Below are positions 56,936 through 64,000 of a stretch of DNA of 64,000 nucleotides, piece by piece (within the stretch, counting starts at the first letter, position 1; every line of letters starts with the position of its first letter). The position numbers and the translations under genes are program-made. The notes under the pieces were generated by a model. The model saw nothing but the letters and a program-made list of their open reading frames with translations, was not told the origin of the DNA and searched no databases. This DNA comes from Pseudochrobactrum asaccharolyticum (lineage in GTDB: Bacteria > Pseudomonadota > Alphaproteobacteria > Rhizobiales > Rhizobiaceae): NCBI RefSeq assembly GCF_003314995.1, contig NZ_QNRH01000002.1, forward strand, positions 796,827-860,826, in the 5' to 3' direction.

Positions 56936-58204
56936 TTATCGTTGTTCAGAAATTTTAGGCGTAACCGGATGTTCTATCGTCTGGCTCAGAGGCAGTTTGA
57001 ACCTGTTCCACATGATATAGCTGATTAATGACAGTAATCCCATCAGCGGCAACAAAGTTGACATAGCAATCACGGGATCGCCCATTGAGGCGGAGAGTAT
57101 GCCGCCGACCAGACCGCCGCCCATCTGGAAAAAGCCCATTAAGGCCGAGGCCGAGCCTGCAATCTGCGGAAACGGTGCCATGGCCGCTGTGGTCATTTGT
57201 GGCGTGAGGAACGCGATACCCATCACATAGAGCCCCATTGGCAACATGACCCGCAAATAGCTTGGTTCATAAATGCGCAGCATGACAGCAAGCAGGATAC
57301 TGGCCGAACAGGTGCAGAGCAGGCCGATACAGGACATTTGAAACACGCTCAGCCGGTGCATCATCAAGCGGTAGATAATCCCGCCTGAAATATAGAAGGC
57401 GGTTTGCAGCAGCATTCCCATGCCAAACTGACTTGGCGATAAGCCAACGCGGGACATCAGAATAAAAGGCATGATGGTTGCGGACGTATAAAGGGCACCG
57501 GTGGCACCGGTCAGTACCAGACTGGCCAGCAGGAAATGCGGGGTTTTCAGCAGGCTGAAATAGGATTTGATCAGGGTTTTCGGACGGATGCGGGACGGAT
57601 CAGGATTGCCTGTTTCCTGTACAAAGAGCAGCATGATGGTAATAACCACGATACCTTGCAGGATCATGACCATAAAAATCGCATGCCAGCCGAAGAATTC
57701 CAGTGTCAGTCCACCGAGTGTCGGGCCGATAGCAGGGCCGACAGACAGGACAATGCCGATCAGATTCATAACCCTTGCCGACTTGTCGCTGGTAAACAGA
57801 TCGCGGACAATCGCGCGGGACATGGTGACGCCGACCGCTGCGCCCACACCCTGTAGTAGCCGTGCCAGCACCATAATCTCAATTGTCGGTGCCAGTAGTG
57901 CCAGCACACTTGCCGCCAGATAGACGGACATGAACAGGATCGTAATCGGCTTGCGTCCGTAGCCGTCGGAGAGGGGGCCGCAAATCAGCTGGGCAAAGCA
58001 GAAACCACCGAAATAGGCAGTGAGTGTGAGTTTGACTGCAGATTCCGTGGTGCCGAAAGCGGTCACAATGTCCGGCATTGCCGGTGTGTAGAGTGACATG
58101 GCCAGCGGCCCGATCGCCGAGAGAAAACCACCGATAATACCGACGCGGCGTTCGGACATGATGACCAGAGGAGAGGCTTTTTCGCGAGGCGATGAATCGG
58201 GCAT
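56936..58204 (-). CDS. Bcr/CflA family multidrug efflux MFS
   Basis: A 422-residue 12-helix transporter of the DHA1 drug:H+ antiporter class: MSLYTPAMPDIVTAFGTTESAVKLTLTAYF, QLICGPLSDGYGRKPI and LARLLQGVGAAVGVTMSRAIVRDLF. The MarR-type gene lies directly upstream on the same strand (45 bases), so it is likely the local repressor. Confidence 0.9.
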   Translation of the reverse strand: MPDSSPREKASPLVIMSERRVGIIGGFLSAIGPLAMSLYTPAMPDIVTAFGTTESAVKLTLTAYFGGFCFAQLICGPLSDGYGRKPITILFMSVYLAASVLALLAPTIEIMVLARLLQGVGAAVGVTMSRAIVRDLFTSDKSARVMNLIGIVLSVGPAIGPTLGGLTLEFFGWHAIFMVMILQGIVVITIMLLFVQETGNPDPSRIRPKTLIKSYFSLLKTPHFLLASLVLTGATGALYTSATIMPFILMSRVGLSPSQFGMGMLLQTAFYISGGIIYRLMMHRLSVFQMSCIGLLCTCSASILLAVMLRIYEPSYLRVMLPMGLYVMGIAFLTPQMTTAAMAPFPQIAGSASALMGFFQMGGGLVGGILSASMGDPVIAMSTLLPLMGLLSLISYIMWNRFKLPLSQTIEHPVTPKISEQR

Positions 58205-58249
58205 AGCGGCATGCTTTATGGTTGGATTGTAATCGAGCGGGAAAGCAGA

Positions 58250-58717
58250 TCAGCTTTTCCGGTTTTCCTGATTGATTTCTCTTAAATGTGCGCGGATTGT
58301 CATCAGATTGCCCATGAATTTTTCCCATTCCTCAGGCGGCAATGCGCGTGAGACTTCAGCAATGGTTTCAAGAGCAATGTGCTTTAAAGCATCGAGTACG
58401 GGTACAGCGGACTCATTGAGAAAAATCAGCTTGGCACGGCGATCATCGGGATCAGGCTCACGGCGCAAAAGCTGACGGTTCTCCAGCCTGTCGAGATAAC
58501 CGGACAGGGTCATCGCTTCAATATTCATACTTTCAGCCAGTGCAACCTGACGGGCAGGCTGATAGCGCGCCACATGCACCAATGTCCGTGACTCAAAAGC
58601 CGTGAGCTCAAGACCTGCAGCAACGATCTTGCGTTCGCGCTCAAGACTGAAGAGGCGGCTGATATCATAGACCAAAAAACCGAAACTATCGGGATTATAG
58701 GATTTTCCGGAAAACAT
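58250..58717 (-). CDS. MarR family regulator
   Basis: A 155-residue winged-helix protein: LTAFESRTLVHVARYQPARQVALAES (helices before the recognition helix), NIEAMTLSGYLDRLENRQLLRREPDPDDRRAKLIFL (recognition helix and wing). It probably controls the efflux gene downstream. The palindrome CTTAT-A-ATAAG at 58729-58739, 12 bases before its ATG, is a candidate self-operator. Confidence 0.9.
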   Translation of the reverse strand: MFSGKSYNPDSFGFLVYDISRLFSLERERKIVAAGLELTAFESRTLVHVARYQPARQVALAESMNIEAMTLSGYLDRLENRQLLRREPDPDDRRAKLIFLNESAVPVLDALKHIALETIAEVSRALPPEEWEKFMGNLMTIRAHLREINQENRKS

Positions 58718-58854
58718 AGTAAGGTTTCCTTATAATAAGTTCTATTTACTATTTATGTTTCGCGCGGTCAATTATCCTTATAAATCACTTGTGGCGGATA
58801 AGCGGGCTGCTTAAATGTTTGAAATGTAATTTTGCAAACCGGAGATCGTGAGAC

Positions 58855-60909
58855 ATGCCGCAGGACAATCAGATGACGCCAGCAAATGAAGCACTCAGCC
58901 AGTGGAGCGGCCCGCTTGGTCTGCCGGATTTCAGCAAGTTCACTGATGCTGATTTTAAAGCAGCTTTTGATATTGCTCTGGAAAAAGACTGGGCAGATGT
59001 GGAAGCGGTTCTGCAAAACCCGGATGCGCCGACAATTGAAAATACTTTGAAAGCTTTGCAGCTTTCCGGTCGCGAGCTTTCGCATATTGCTGCAATTTTC
59101 TGGATGCGTGCCGGTGCGCATACCAACGAGGTTATTCAGGCGCTGGAACGTGAGGTTGCGCCGAAAATGTCCCGCCATCACTCGCGCATCATGATGAATG
59201 AAGTGCTGTTCGCCCGCCTTGATGCGCTTTATCAGAACCGTGCCAGCCTCGGGCTGGATACGGAAACACTGCGGGTGCTGGAAAAAAGCTGGAAAGGTTT
59301 TGTGCGCAATGGTGCCAAGCTGAATGCACAGGACAAGGCACGGCTGGCTGATATTAATGAAAAGCTTGCCGGTCTCGGTGCGGGTTTCGGCCAGAATGTG
59401 CTGAAGGACGAGGCATCATGGGCGTTGTTTATCACGGATGAGGCCGAGCTTGCCGGTTTGCCGGAGCAGTTGCGGGCTGCGATGAAAGCGGCAGCTGAAG
59501 AGCGCGGTCGTGAAGATGCCTGGGCGGTTACACTGTCCCGTGCAATTGTGGAGCCGTTCCTGACATTCTCCTCTGTTCGCCATTTGCGTGAAAAAGCCTA
59601 TCAAGCATGGGCAAAGCGTGGTGAAAATGGCGGAGAGACTGACAATCGTGCCTTGGTAACAGAGATTGTCAGTTTGCGAGATGAAAAGGCAAAACTGCTG
59701 GGCTATGCAAATTTCGCTGCGTTCAAGCTTGATGACACAATGGCCAAAACGCCGGATGCGGTGATGGAATTACTGCTGCCGGTTTGGGAAAAAGCCAAAC
59801 AGCGCGCATCGGAAGAACAGGCTGATCTGGAAAAGCTGATTGCCGGTGAGGGGCAGAACCATCCTGTCGCCGGTTGGGACTGGCGCTATTATGCAGAAAA
59901 ACTGCGTGCCGAGCGTTTCGCTTTTGATGAAGGCGATCTCAAACCTTATCTGCAGCTCAATAAAATTATCGAAGCGGCTTTTGAAGTTGCAACCCGTCTG
60001 TTCGGCCTGACATTTAAAGAGCATCAGGGCATTCAGACATGGCATCCGGATGTGCGTGTGTGGGAAGTGTTCAATGCGGATGGTTCACGACGCGGCCTGT
60101 TCTTAGGTGATTATTTTGCCCGTCAGAGCAAACGCTCGGGCGCATGGATGAGTGCATTGCAGTCGTCACATCGTCTGGATGCTGGCCAGCAGCCGATTAT
60201 TTATAATGTGATGAATTTAGCCAAGCCGCCTAAAGGCGAGGTGGCGCTGTTGTCGCTCGATGATGCACATACGCTGTTCCACGAGTTTGGCCATGCCCTG
60301 CACGGATTGCTGAGTGATGTGACATGGCCTGCGATTTCCGGCACTGCCGTCTCGCGTGATTTTGTCGAGCTGCCATCCCAGCTCTATGAACATTGGCTGA
60401 CAGAGCGTCCGGTGCTGGAGAAATTCGCCACACATTATAAAACCGGTGAGACAATCCCGCAGGATCTGATTGATAAGGTGCTGAAAGCTGCCACGTTCAA
60501 TGCCGGTTTCAACACTGTGGAATTCACCTCATCGGCGCTGGTGGATATGGCTTTCCATACCAGTGACAAGCCTGTGACTGATCCGCTGACTTTTGAGGCA
60601 GAGGTTTTGAAAAAGCTGGATATGCCGGAAGCGATTATTATGCGCCATCGTACACCGCATTTCCTGCATGTGTTCAGTGGTGACGGATATTCTGCCGGTT
60701 ACTATTCTTATATGTGGTCGGAAGTACTGGATGCCGATGCGTTTGCGGCTTTTGAAGAAAGCGGCGATGTCTTCAATGCTGATCTGGCAGAAAAGCTGAA
60801 GACACATATTTACGCGGCGGGTGGTTCCAAAGATCCGGAGGAGTTGTACAAAACATTCCGTGGCCGGATGCCAAGTCCGCAGGCGATGATCGAAAAGCGC
60901 GGCCTTTAG
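58855..60909 (+). CDS. M3 family oligopeptidase (peptidyl-dipeptidase)
   Basis: A 684-residue zinc peptidase of the thimet-oligopeptidase family. HEFGH at 476-480 with downstream Glu region FVELPSQLYEHW and the C-terminal HVFSGDGYSAGYYSYMWSEVLDADAF. No signal peptide, so cytoplasmic. It degrades short peptides (OpdA/Dcp type). The stop codon overlaps the start of a dispersed AGAGC palindrome. Confidence 0.93.
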   Translation: MPQDNQMTPANEALSQWSGPLGLPDFSKFTDADFKAAFDIALEKDWADVEAVLQNPDAPTIENTLKALQLSGRELSHIAAIFWMRAGAHTNEVIQALEREVAPKMSRHHSRIMMNEVLFARLDALYQNRASLGLDTETLRVLEKSWKGFVRNGAKLNAQDKARLADINEKLAGLGAGFGQNVLKDEASWALFITDEAELAGLPEQLRAAMKAAAEERGREDAWAVTLSRAIVEPFLTFSSVRHLREKAYQAWAKRGENGGETDNRALVTEIVSLRDEKAKLLGYANFAAFKLDDTMAKTPDAVMELLLPVWEKAKQRASEEQADLEKLIAGEGQNHPVAGWDWRYYAEKLRAERFAFDEGDLKPYLQLNKIIEAAFEVATRLFGLTFKEHQGIQTWHPDVRVWEVFNADGSRRGLFLGDYFARQSKRSGAWMSALQSSHRLDAGQQPIIYNVMNLAKPPKGEVALLSLDDAHTLFHEFGHALHGLLSDVTWPAISGTAVSRDFVELPSQLYEHWLTERPVLEKFATHYKTGETIPQDLIDKVLKAATFNAGFNTVEFTSSALVDMAFHTSDKPVTDPLTFEAEVLKKLDMPEAIIMRHRTPHFLHVFSGDGYSAGYYSYMWSEVLDADAFAAFEESGDVFNADLAEKLKTHIYAAGGSKDPEELYKTFRGRMPSPQAMIEKRGL

Positions 60910-60948
60910 AGCGCCGTGTGCCAGACCTGGCACACAAAGGTCGCTCTA
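60908..60948. repeat. Dispersed palindrome at the peptidase stop
   Basis: AGAGCG...CGCTCT ends with an inner TGTGCCA/TGGCACA hairpin; the first A overlaps the TAG stop. Confidence 0.8.
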
Positions 60949-60961
60949 ACACTTTAAAATT

Positions 60962-61010
60962 AGAGCATAATTTTACCTTAAACTGTTTCAAGTTTAAGGA
61001 ATTATGCTCT
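60962..61010. repeat. Dispersed palindrome AGAGCATAATT
   Basis: AGAGCATAATT and AATTATGCTCT arms, with a second inner pair CTTAAAC/GTTTAAG. Confidence 0.85.
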
Positions 61011-61020
61011 CGTAAATAGA

Positions 61021-61052
61021 AAAAGCCCCTGCAAATTATGCAGGGGCTTTTA
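61021..61052. terminator. Bidirectional terminator before DUF1737 gene
   Basis: AAAAGCCCCTGCA and TGCAGGGGCTTTT arms. Confidence 0.9.
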
Positions 61053-61055
61053 TTT

Positions 61056-61262
61056 TTAGAAACTGCCGAGCTTGATATCCGGCGAATATTCATGACCTTC
61101 AACGGTCTTGGTTACGGCCTGACCGCAATACATTTTCTTCTCTTCAGCATTGTAGCTGTGGCTTGGTGAACCATAGAGCATCCAGCCTTTGTTCAGGGCT
61201 TCGGTAACGCGATGACAAAAAGAAGAATCATCTGGTCCGGTCAGAAAACGATAAAGCTGCAT
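61056..61262 (-). CDS. DUF1737 small protein
   Basis: 68 residues, MQLYRFLTGPDDSSFCHRVTEALNKGW then GSPSHSYNAEEKKMYCGQAV, the DUF1737 pattern. AGGAG lies before ATG 61262. The function is unknown; it is a compact basic-to-acidic cytoplasmic protein. Confidence 0.88.
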   Translation of the reverse strand: MQLYRFLTGPDDSSFCHRVTEALNKGWMLYGSPSHSYNAEEKKMYCGQAVTKTVEGHEYSPDIKLGSF

Positions 61263-61308
61263 GGAAAACTCCTGTAGTTTGCAGAAAGAAGAATCAGCGC
61301 ACACGCGC

Positions 61309-61349
61309 TAGAGCGGTTCCCGTAAGATTGAATCATTGGAACCGCTCTA
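61309..61349. repeat. Dispersed palindrome TAGAGCGGTTCC
   Basis: Perfect 12-base arms TAGAGCGGTTCC and GGAACCGCTCTA, between the DUF1737 promoter and the CitE-like gene. Confidence 0.88.
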
Positions 61350-61371
61350 TCTATTTGTTGTTACGCACATC

Positions 61372-62259
61372 TTAGTCCGAAAACCGCTTCACACTTTTCG
61401 GGATGCGCTTTAGAATACGTTCGGCCTGACGAATATGTAATTGCTCGACCATCGTGCCATTCAGAGAAATGGCACCTTTGCCAGCATTTTCCGGCAGATT
61501 AAAAGCAGCAATTACCTGATTTGCCCATGCGGCTTCTTCGGCAGTTGAGGAATAGCTGTTTAAAGCTGTTTCAATCTGGGAGGGATGGATCAGAGTTTTT
61601 CCGTCAAAACCCAGTATGGCACCTTGTTCACACTCGGCAGCAAAACCGGCCTGATCCTGAAAATTATTATAAACACCGTCCAGCACATCAATACCGCCCG
61701 CACGGGCTGCGAGGATAACCTGCATCATCCATGGCAGTAATGCACTACGCTGGTTGGTGGTTTTTACACCGGTGCTCAGGGCAATATCATTCGTGCCGAT
61801 AATGAAGCATTTGAGGCGCGCCGCGGATTTTTGTGCCAGTCGGGCAATTTCATCCGCATTGAGAATACCGCGCGGGGTTTCAATCATTGCCCAGATTTCT
61901 AAGTTCTCCGGCGCATCATCATGGTCGAGCTGGCGGGCAACATCGATAATCTGCTGTGGAGTCTCTGCCTTTGGCAGAACAACAGCCTGTACACGAAGTC
62001 TAGCAGCCAAACGCAGATCATCCTGCCCCCATTCTGTGCTGAGACTATTGATACGGATGGCCTGAGTGATTGTGACTTGTCCCTGTTCCTGAAAGTGACG
62101 GCGCAGATTTTCACGCGCCTGCTGTTTTATTTCCGGAGCAACGGAATCTTCAAGATCATAGATAATGGCATCAGGATGCAGTGTTGTGCTTTTGGCGAGC
62201 GCTTTCTGATGACTGGCCGGTACATAAAGAACAGCACGGCGTGGCTTATAAAGTGACAT
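61372..62259 (-). CDS. HpcH/HpaI aldolase / CitE-like lyase
   Basis: A 295-residue TIM-barrel enzyme: RRAVLYVPASHQKALAKS, IIYDLEDSVAPE (metal-binding Glu/Asp), WAMIETPRGILNADEIARL and GFDGKTLIHPSQIE. It belongs with CitE-like, malyl-CoA or beta-methylmalyl-CoA lyases; lacking citrate lyase alpha and gamma genes, a CoA-ester lyase is likelier. The last 13 residues (LKRIPKSVKRFSD) are encoded by a dispersed repeat at 61376-61413. Confidence 0.88.
   Translation of the reverse strand: MSLYKPRRAVLYVPASHQKALAKSTTLHPDAIIYDLEDSVAPEIKQQARENLRRHFQEQGQVTITQAIRINSLSTEWGQDDLRLAARLRVQAVVLPKAETPQQIIDVARQLDHDDAPENLEIWAMIETPRGILNADEIARLAQKSAARLKCFIIGTNDIALSTGVKTTNQRSALLPWMMQVILAARAGGIDVLDGVYNNFQDQAGFAAECEQGAILGFDGKTLIHPSQIETALNSYSSTAEEAAWANQVIAAFNLPENAGKGAISLNGTMVEQLHIRQAERILKRIPKSVKRFSD
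61376..61413. repeat. Dispersed repeat inside the CitE-like 3' end
   Basis: TCCGAAAACCGCTTCACACTTTTCGGG...GCGCTTTA core, read in frame by the lyase gene. Confidence 0.8.
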
Positions 62260-62515
62260 TCAAAATTTTTCCTTGCACAAAAAGGTTCGCGTATTTTTTA
62301 GTCGTCGGAGGCTGCCCAAAAGTACAGAATATTGTTTGTATTGAATGCCATAAGCAATCAATGAAATATTGCTGGTTATCGGCACCGATAAGGCGATTTT
62401 CGGCATGGTGCGGCACTTCGCTTGGATTTTACCTCTTCTCAGGCCTTTGACTCTGCAAAAAGCTGGTGTAAAGCACAATGAGAAAACGCATTTTGACTTA
62501 TAGGTTTGTAGACCG

Positions 62516-63121
62516 ATGGAAAAATTCACCAAGCTTACCGGCGTTGCCGCTCCGTTGCCGATCATCAATATCGATACGGATATGATTATCCCTAAGGATT
62601 ATCTGAAGACAATCAAGCGTACAGGTCTTGGTAAAGGTCTTTTCGCGGAAATGCGCTTCAATGAAGACGGTTCGGAAAATCCGGATTTCGTTCTGAACAA
62701 GCCTGCTTATCGCAATGCACAGATTCTGGTTGCCGGCGATAACTTCGGTTGCGGCTCCTCACGTGAGCATGCGCCTTGGGCTTTGCTGGATTTCGGTATC
62801 CGCTGCGTGATCTCAACCTCTTTTGCAGATATCTTCTATAATAACTGCTTCAAGAACGGTATTCTGCCGATCAAAGTTTCTCAGGAAGATCTTGATAAGC
62901 TGATGGATGACGCCTCCCGTGGTGCCAATGCCACTTTAAGCATTGATCTGGAAAGCATGACAATTTCCGGCCCTGACGGTGGTTCGATCGGTTTTGAACT
63001 GGATGAGTTCAAACGTCATTGTATGCTGAATGGTTTGGACGATATCGGTCTGACAATGGAAAAATCGGACAATATTTCAGTTTTCGAAAAGAAAGCTTCT
63101 GCTAACCGTCCATGGGCTTGA
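62516..63121 (+). CDS. leuD: 3-isopropylmalate dehydratase small subunit
   Basis: A 201-residue aconitase-swivel subunit. [31 protein letters not shown] at the start and [17 protein letters not shown] (substrate loop). It works with LeuC, which is not in the window. Upstream, TTATCGG-CA-CCGATAA near 62376-62391 is an inverted repeat of unknown use. Confidence 0.95.
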   Translation: MEKFTKLTGVAAPLPIINIDTDMIIPKDYLKTIKRTGLGKGLFAEMRFNEDGSENPDFVLNKPAYRNAQILVAGDNFGCGSSREHAPWALLDFGIRCVISTSFADIFYNNCFKNGILPIKVSQEDLDKLMDDASRGANATLSIDLESMTISGPDGGSIGFELDEFKRHCMLNGLDDIGLTMEKSDNISVFEKKASANRPWA

Positions 63122-63179
63122 GCCGTTTAAAACCGGTCTCTCTTGGCATTTATTCTTTAAATGCCTATATAATGTCAGA

Positions 63180-63217
63180 AACCACGCTGCAGATGGCTGT
63201 TAGCGTGGTTTTTTTAT
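63180..63217 (+). terminator. leuD terminator
   Basis: AACCACGCT and AGCGTGGTT arms with eight-base T run. Confidence 0.88.
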
Positions 63218-63271
63218 GGGATACTTTTAGATCACCTGCTGGGTTATCAGCAGGACAGAAAGACAGGAACA

Positions 63272-63691
63272 ATGGTTCAGACTGATCTGAGCGGAGACTG
63301 GGCAACACGGCTTGCCCCGTCTATCGATGAATTACAATCACTGGCACTGAATGCTTATGCGCATATGCCAGATGATTTTCGCGCGCTCAGCCCGCAGATC
63401 CGTATTGAAGTTGCAGATTTTCCTGATGAGCAAGTCATGGAAGATCTGGATCTTGATACGCCTTATGACATTCTCTGTCTTTTTGAAGGATGGGGTATTG
63501 GTGAACGCTTTCATTTGCGCGCTCAGGAAGGTCCGGAACTGCTGACTCTCTATAGACGGGCGATTCTGGATTATTGGAGTGAGCATACTGAAACACTTGG
63601 TGAGATTATTAGCCATATCCTGCTTCATGAAATCGGACAGAGTTTAGGCTTGTCGGAACTTGAGATGGAGCGTTTCGGCAGCGAACATTAA
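63272..63691 (+). CDS. DUF1025-type minimal metallopeptidase, altered site
   Basis: 139 residues. PxxFxxLxxxIRIEVADFPDE and LLTLYRRAILDYW match the PF06262 zincin-like family. The site expected as HExxH reads HEIGQ (119-123): the second His is Gln, while HEIGQSLGLSELEME keeps the downstream GLS..E pattern. It is therefore probably altered in metal binding or inactive. AGACAGGAAC precedes the ATG. Confidence 0.8.
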   Translation: MVQTDLSGDWATRLAPSIDELQSLALNAYAHMPDDFRALSPQIRIEVADFPDEQVMEDLDLDTPYDILCLFEGWGIGERFHLRAQEGPELLTLYRRAILDYWSEHTETLGEIISHILLHEIGQSLGLSELEMERFGSEH

Positions 63692-64000
63692 AATACAGTC
63701 TGCATACTCTATATATAGGGCATATAATACCGTGCTACGGCACATATAGAGAAGTCGGCTAAATGAATGTGCTTGGCATTTTTGCCTGTGGAAAGAATCT
63801 TTTCGATTTAGGCATTTTTCTTAGTTTCCCGTGTTGACAGTTTGGCTTGGTGGGGTCTATATGAGCTCAACAACGAGGGCGGCGGCGCTGCTAGCGGCAG
63901 AGAGTTTCGCCCTTGAGATTGGTTGATTGAGAGATTGGCTAATCGCTAAAGCACTGAAAAGATTGAGAGATTGATTTAGTGTTTACGAGATTTTAAGGTT
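63692..64000. other. Non-coding right edge with strong promoter and leader
   Basis: No gene is seen. After the promoter at 63834 the transcript has a GC-rich hairpin segment (GGGCG...CGCCC, 63886-63914) and two copies of GATTGAGAGATTG (63926 and 63961). Such a leader would suit a stable-RNA operon beyond the window. Confidence 0.45.
63834..63863 (+). promoter_or_regulatory. Strong sigma-70-type promoter
   Basis: TTGACA and TATATG with 18-base spacing; the CTATAT form of the -10 resembles rhizobial rRNA promoters. Confidence 0.6.

Overview
The window reads as chromosome from an alphaproteobacterium of the order Hyphomicrobiales (Rhizobiales), most like the Brucella/Ochrobactrum/Pseudochrobactrum group. 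The evidence is the gene order (COG4223 protein-hemY; metXW opposite hisC-tyrC; ftsEX-DUF218-plsC; argH-small lipoprotein-TIGR02302; divergent tlpA; leuB; asd; leuD), the Irr-type iron regulator, and the rhizobial-style intergenic repeats. Base composition looks moderate, lower than typical Brucella, but I have not computed it. No rRNA gene, CRISPR array, insertion sequence or intact prophage is visible. Genus placement is inference.

1-15.5 kb: a heme-cluster tail (COG4223 mitofilin-like protein, HemY-like TPR protein), a TerB-like protein and aquaporin Z beside an AT-rich gap. Then come a small lipoprotein, a methyltransferase and the metX-metW operon preceded by a SAM-II-like riboswitch, with hisC-tyrC divergent from it. 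DUF2125, ChaC-like cyclotransferase, YggT, pyrophosphatase, PlsC and a DUF218 protein follow. 15.5-25.3 kb: ftsEX, hpt, the TIGR02302/DUF4175 membrane protein, a small lipoprotein, argH, and divergent tlpA, then LysE, YaiI and EamA proteins.

25.3-34.8 kb is the transport-rich section. A Ugp-like ABC importer is co-transcribed with a metallophosphoesterase behind a three-unit PHO-box-like array, suggesting phosphate-starvation scavenging of glycerophosphodiester-type compounds. Beside it an Irr-type regulator diverges from a complete sitABCD Mn/Fe importer, with TGCAA-type palindromes between them.

34.9-49.7 kb: two tandem tRNA-Gly(GCC) genes, a tRNA-editing protein, a CnoX-like thioredoxin-TPR protein, a LON-N protein, Trm112, leuB, an MHS transporter with a large loop, and asd. 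asd is preceded by a 52-codon reading frame whose end is packed with Thr, Lys, Ile and Met codons, a candidate attenuation leader. Then come a YihY protein, an SDR, a HIG1 protein, cobalamin adenosyltransferase, etfBA and hbdA. 49.8-64 kb: an unannotated 43-codon frame, DoxX, cysK, a universal stress protein, typA, mgtE, a MarR-Bcr/CflA pair, an M3 oligopeptidase, DUF1737, a CitE-like lyase, leuD, a degenerate DUF1025 metallopeptidase, and finally a strong promoter with a repeat-rich untranslated leader at the right edge.

Much of the intergenic space from 45 to 62 kb is filled with short palindromic elements carrying AGAGC...GCTCT ends, several touching or forming the 3' ends of genes.
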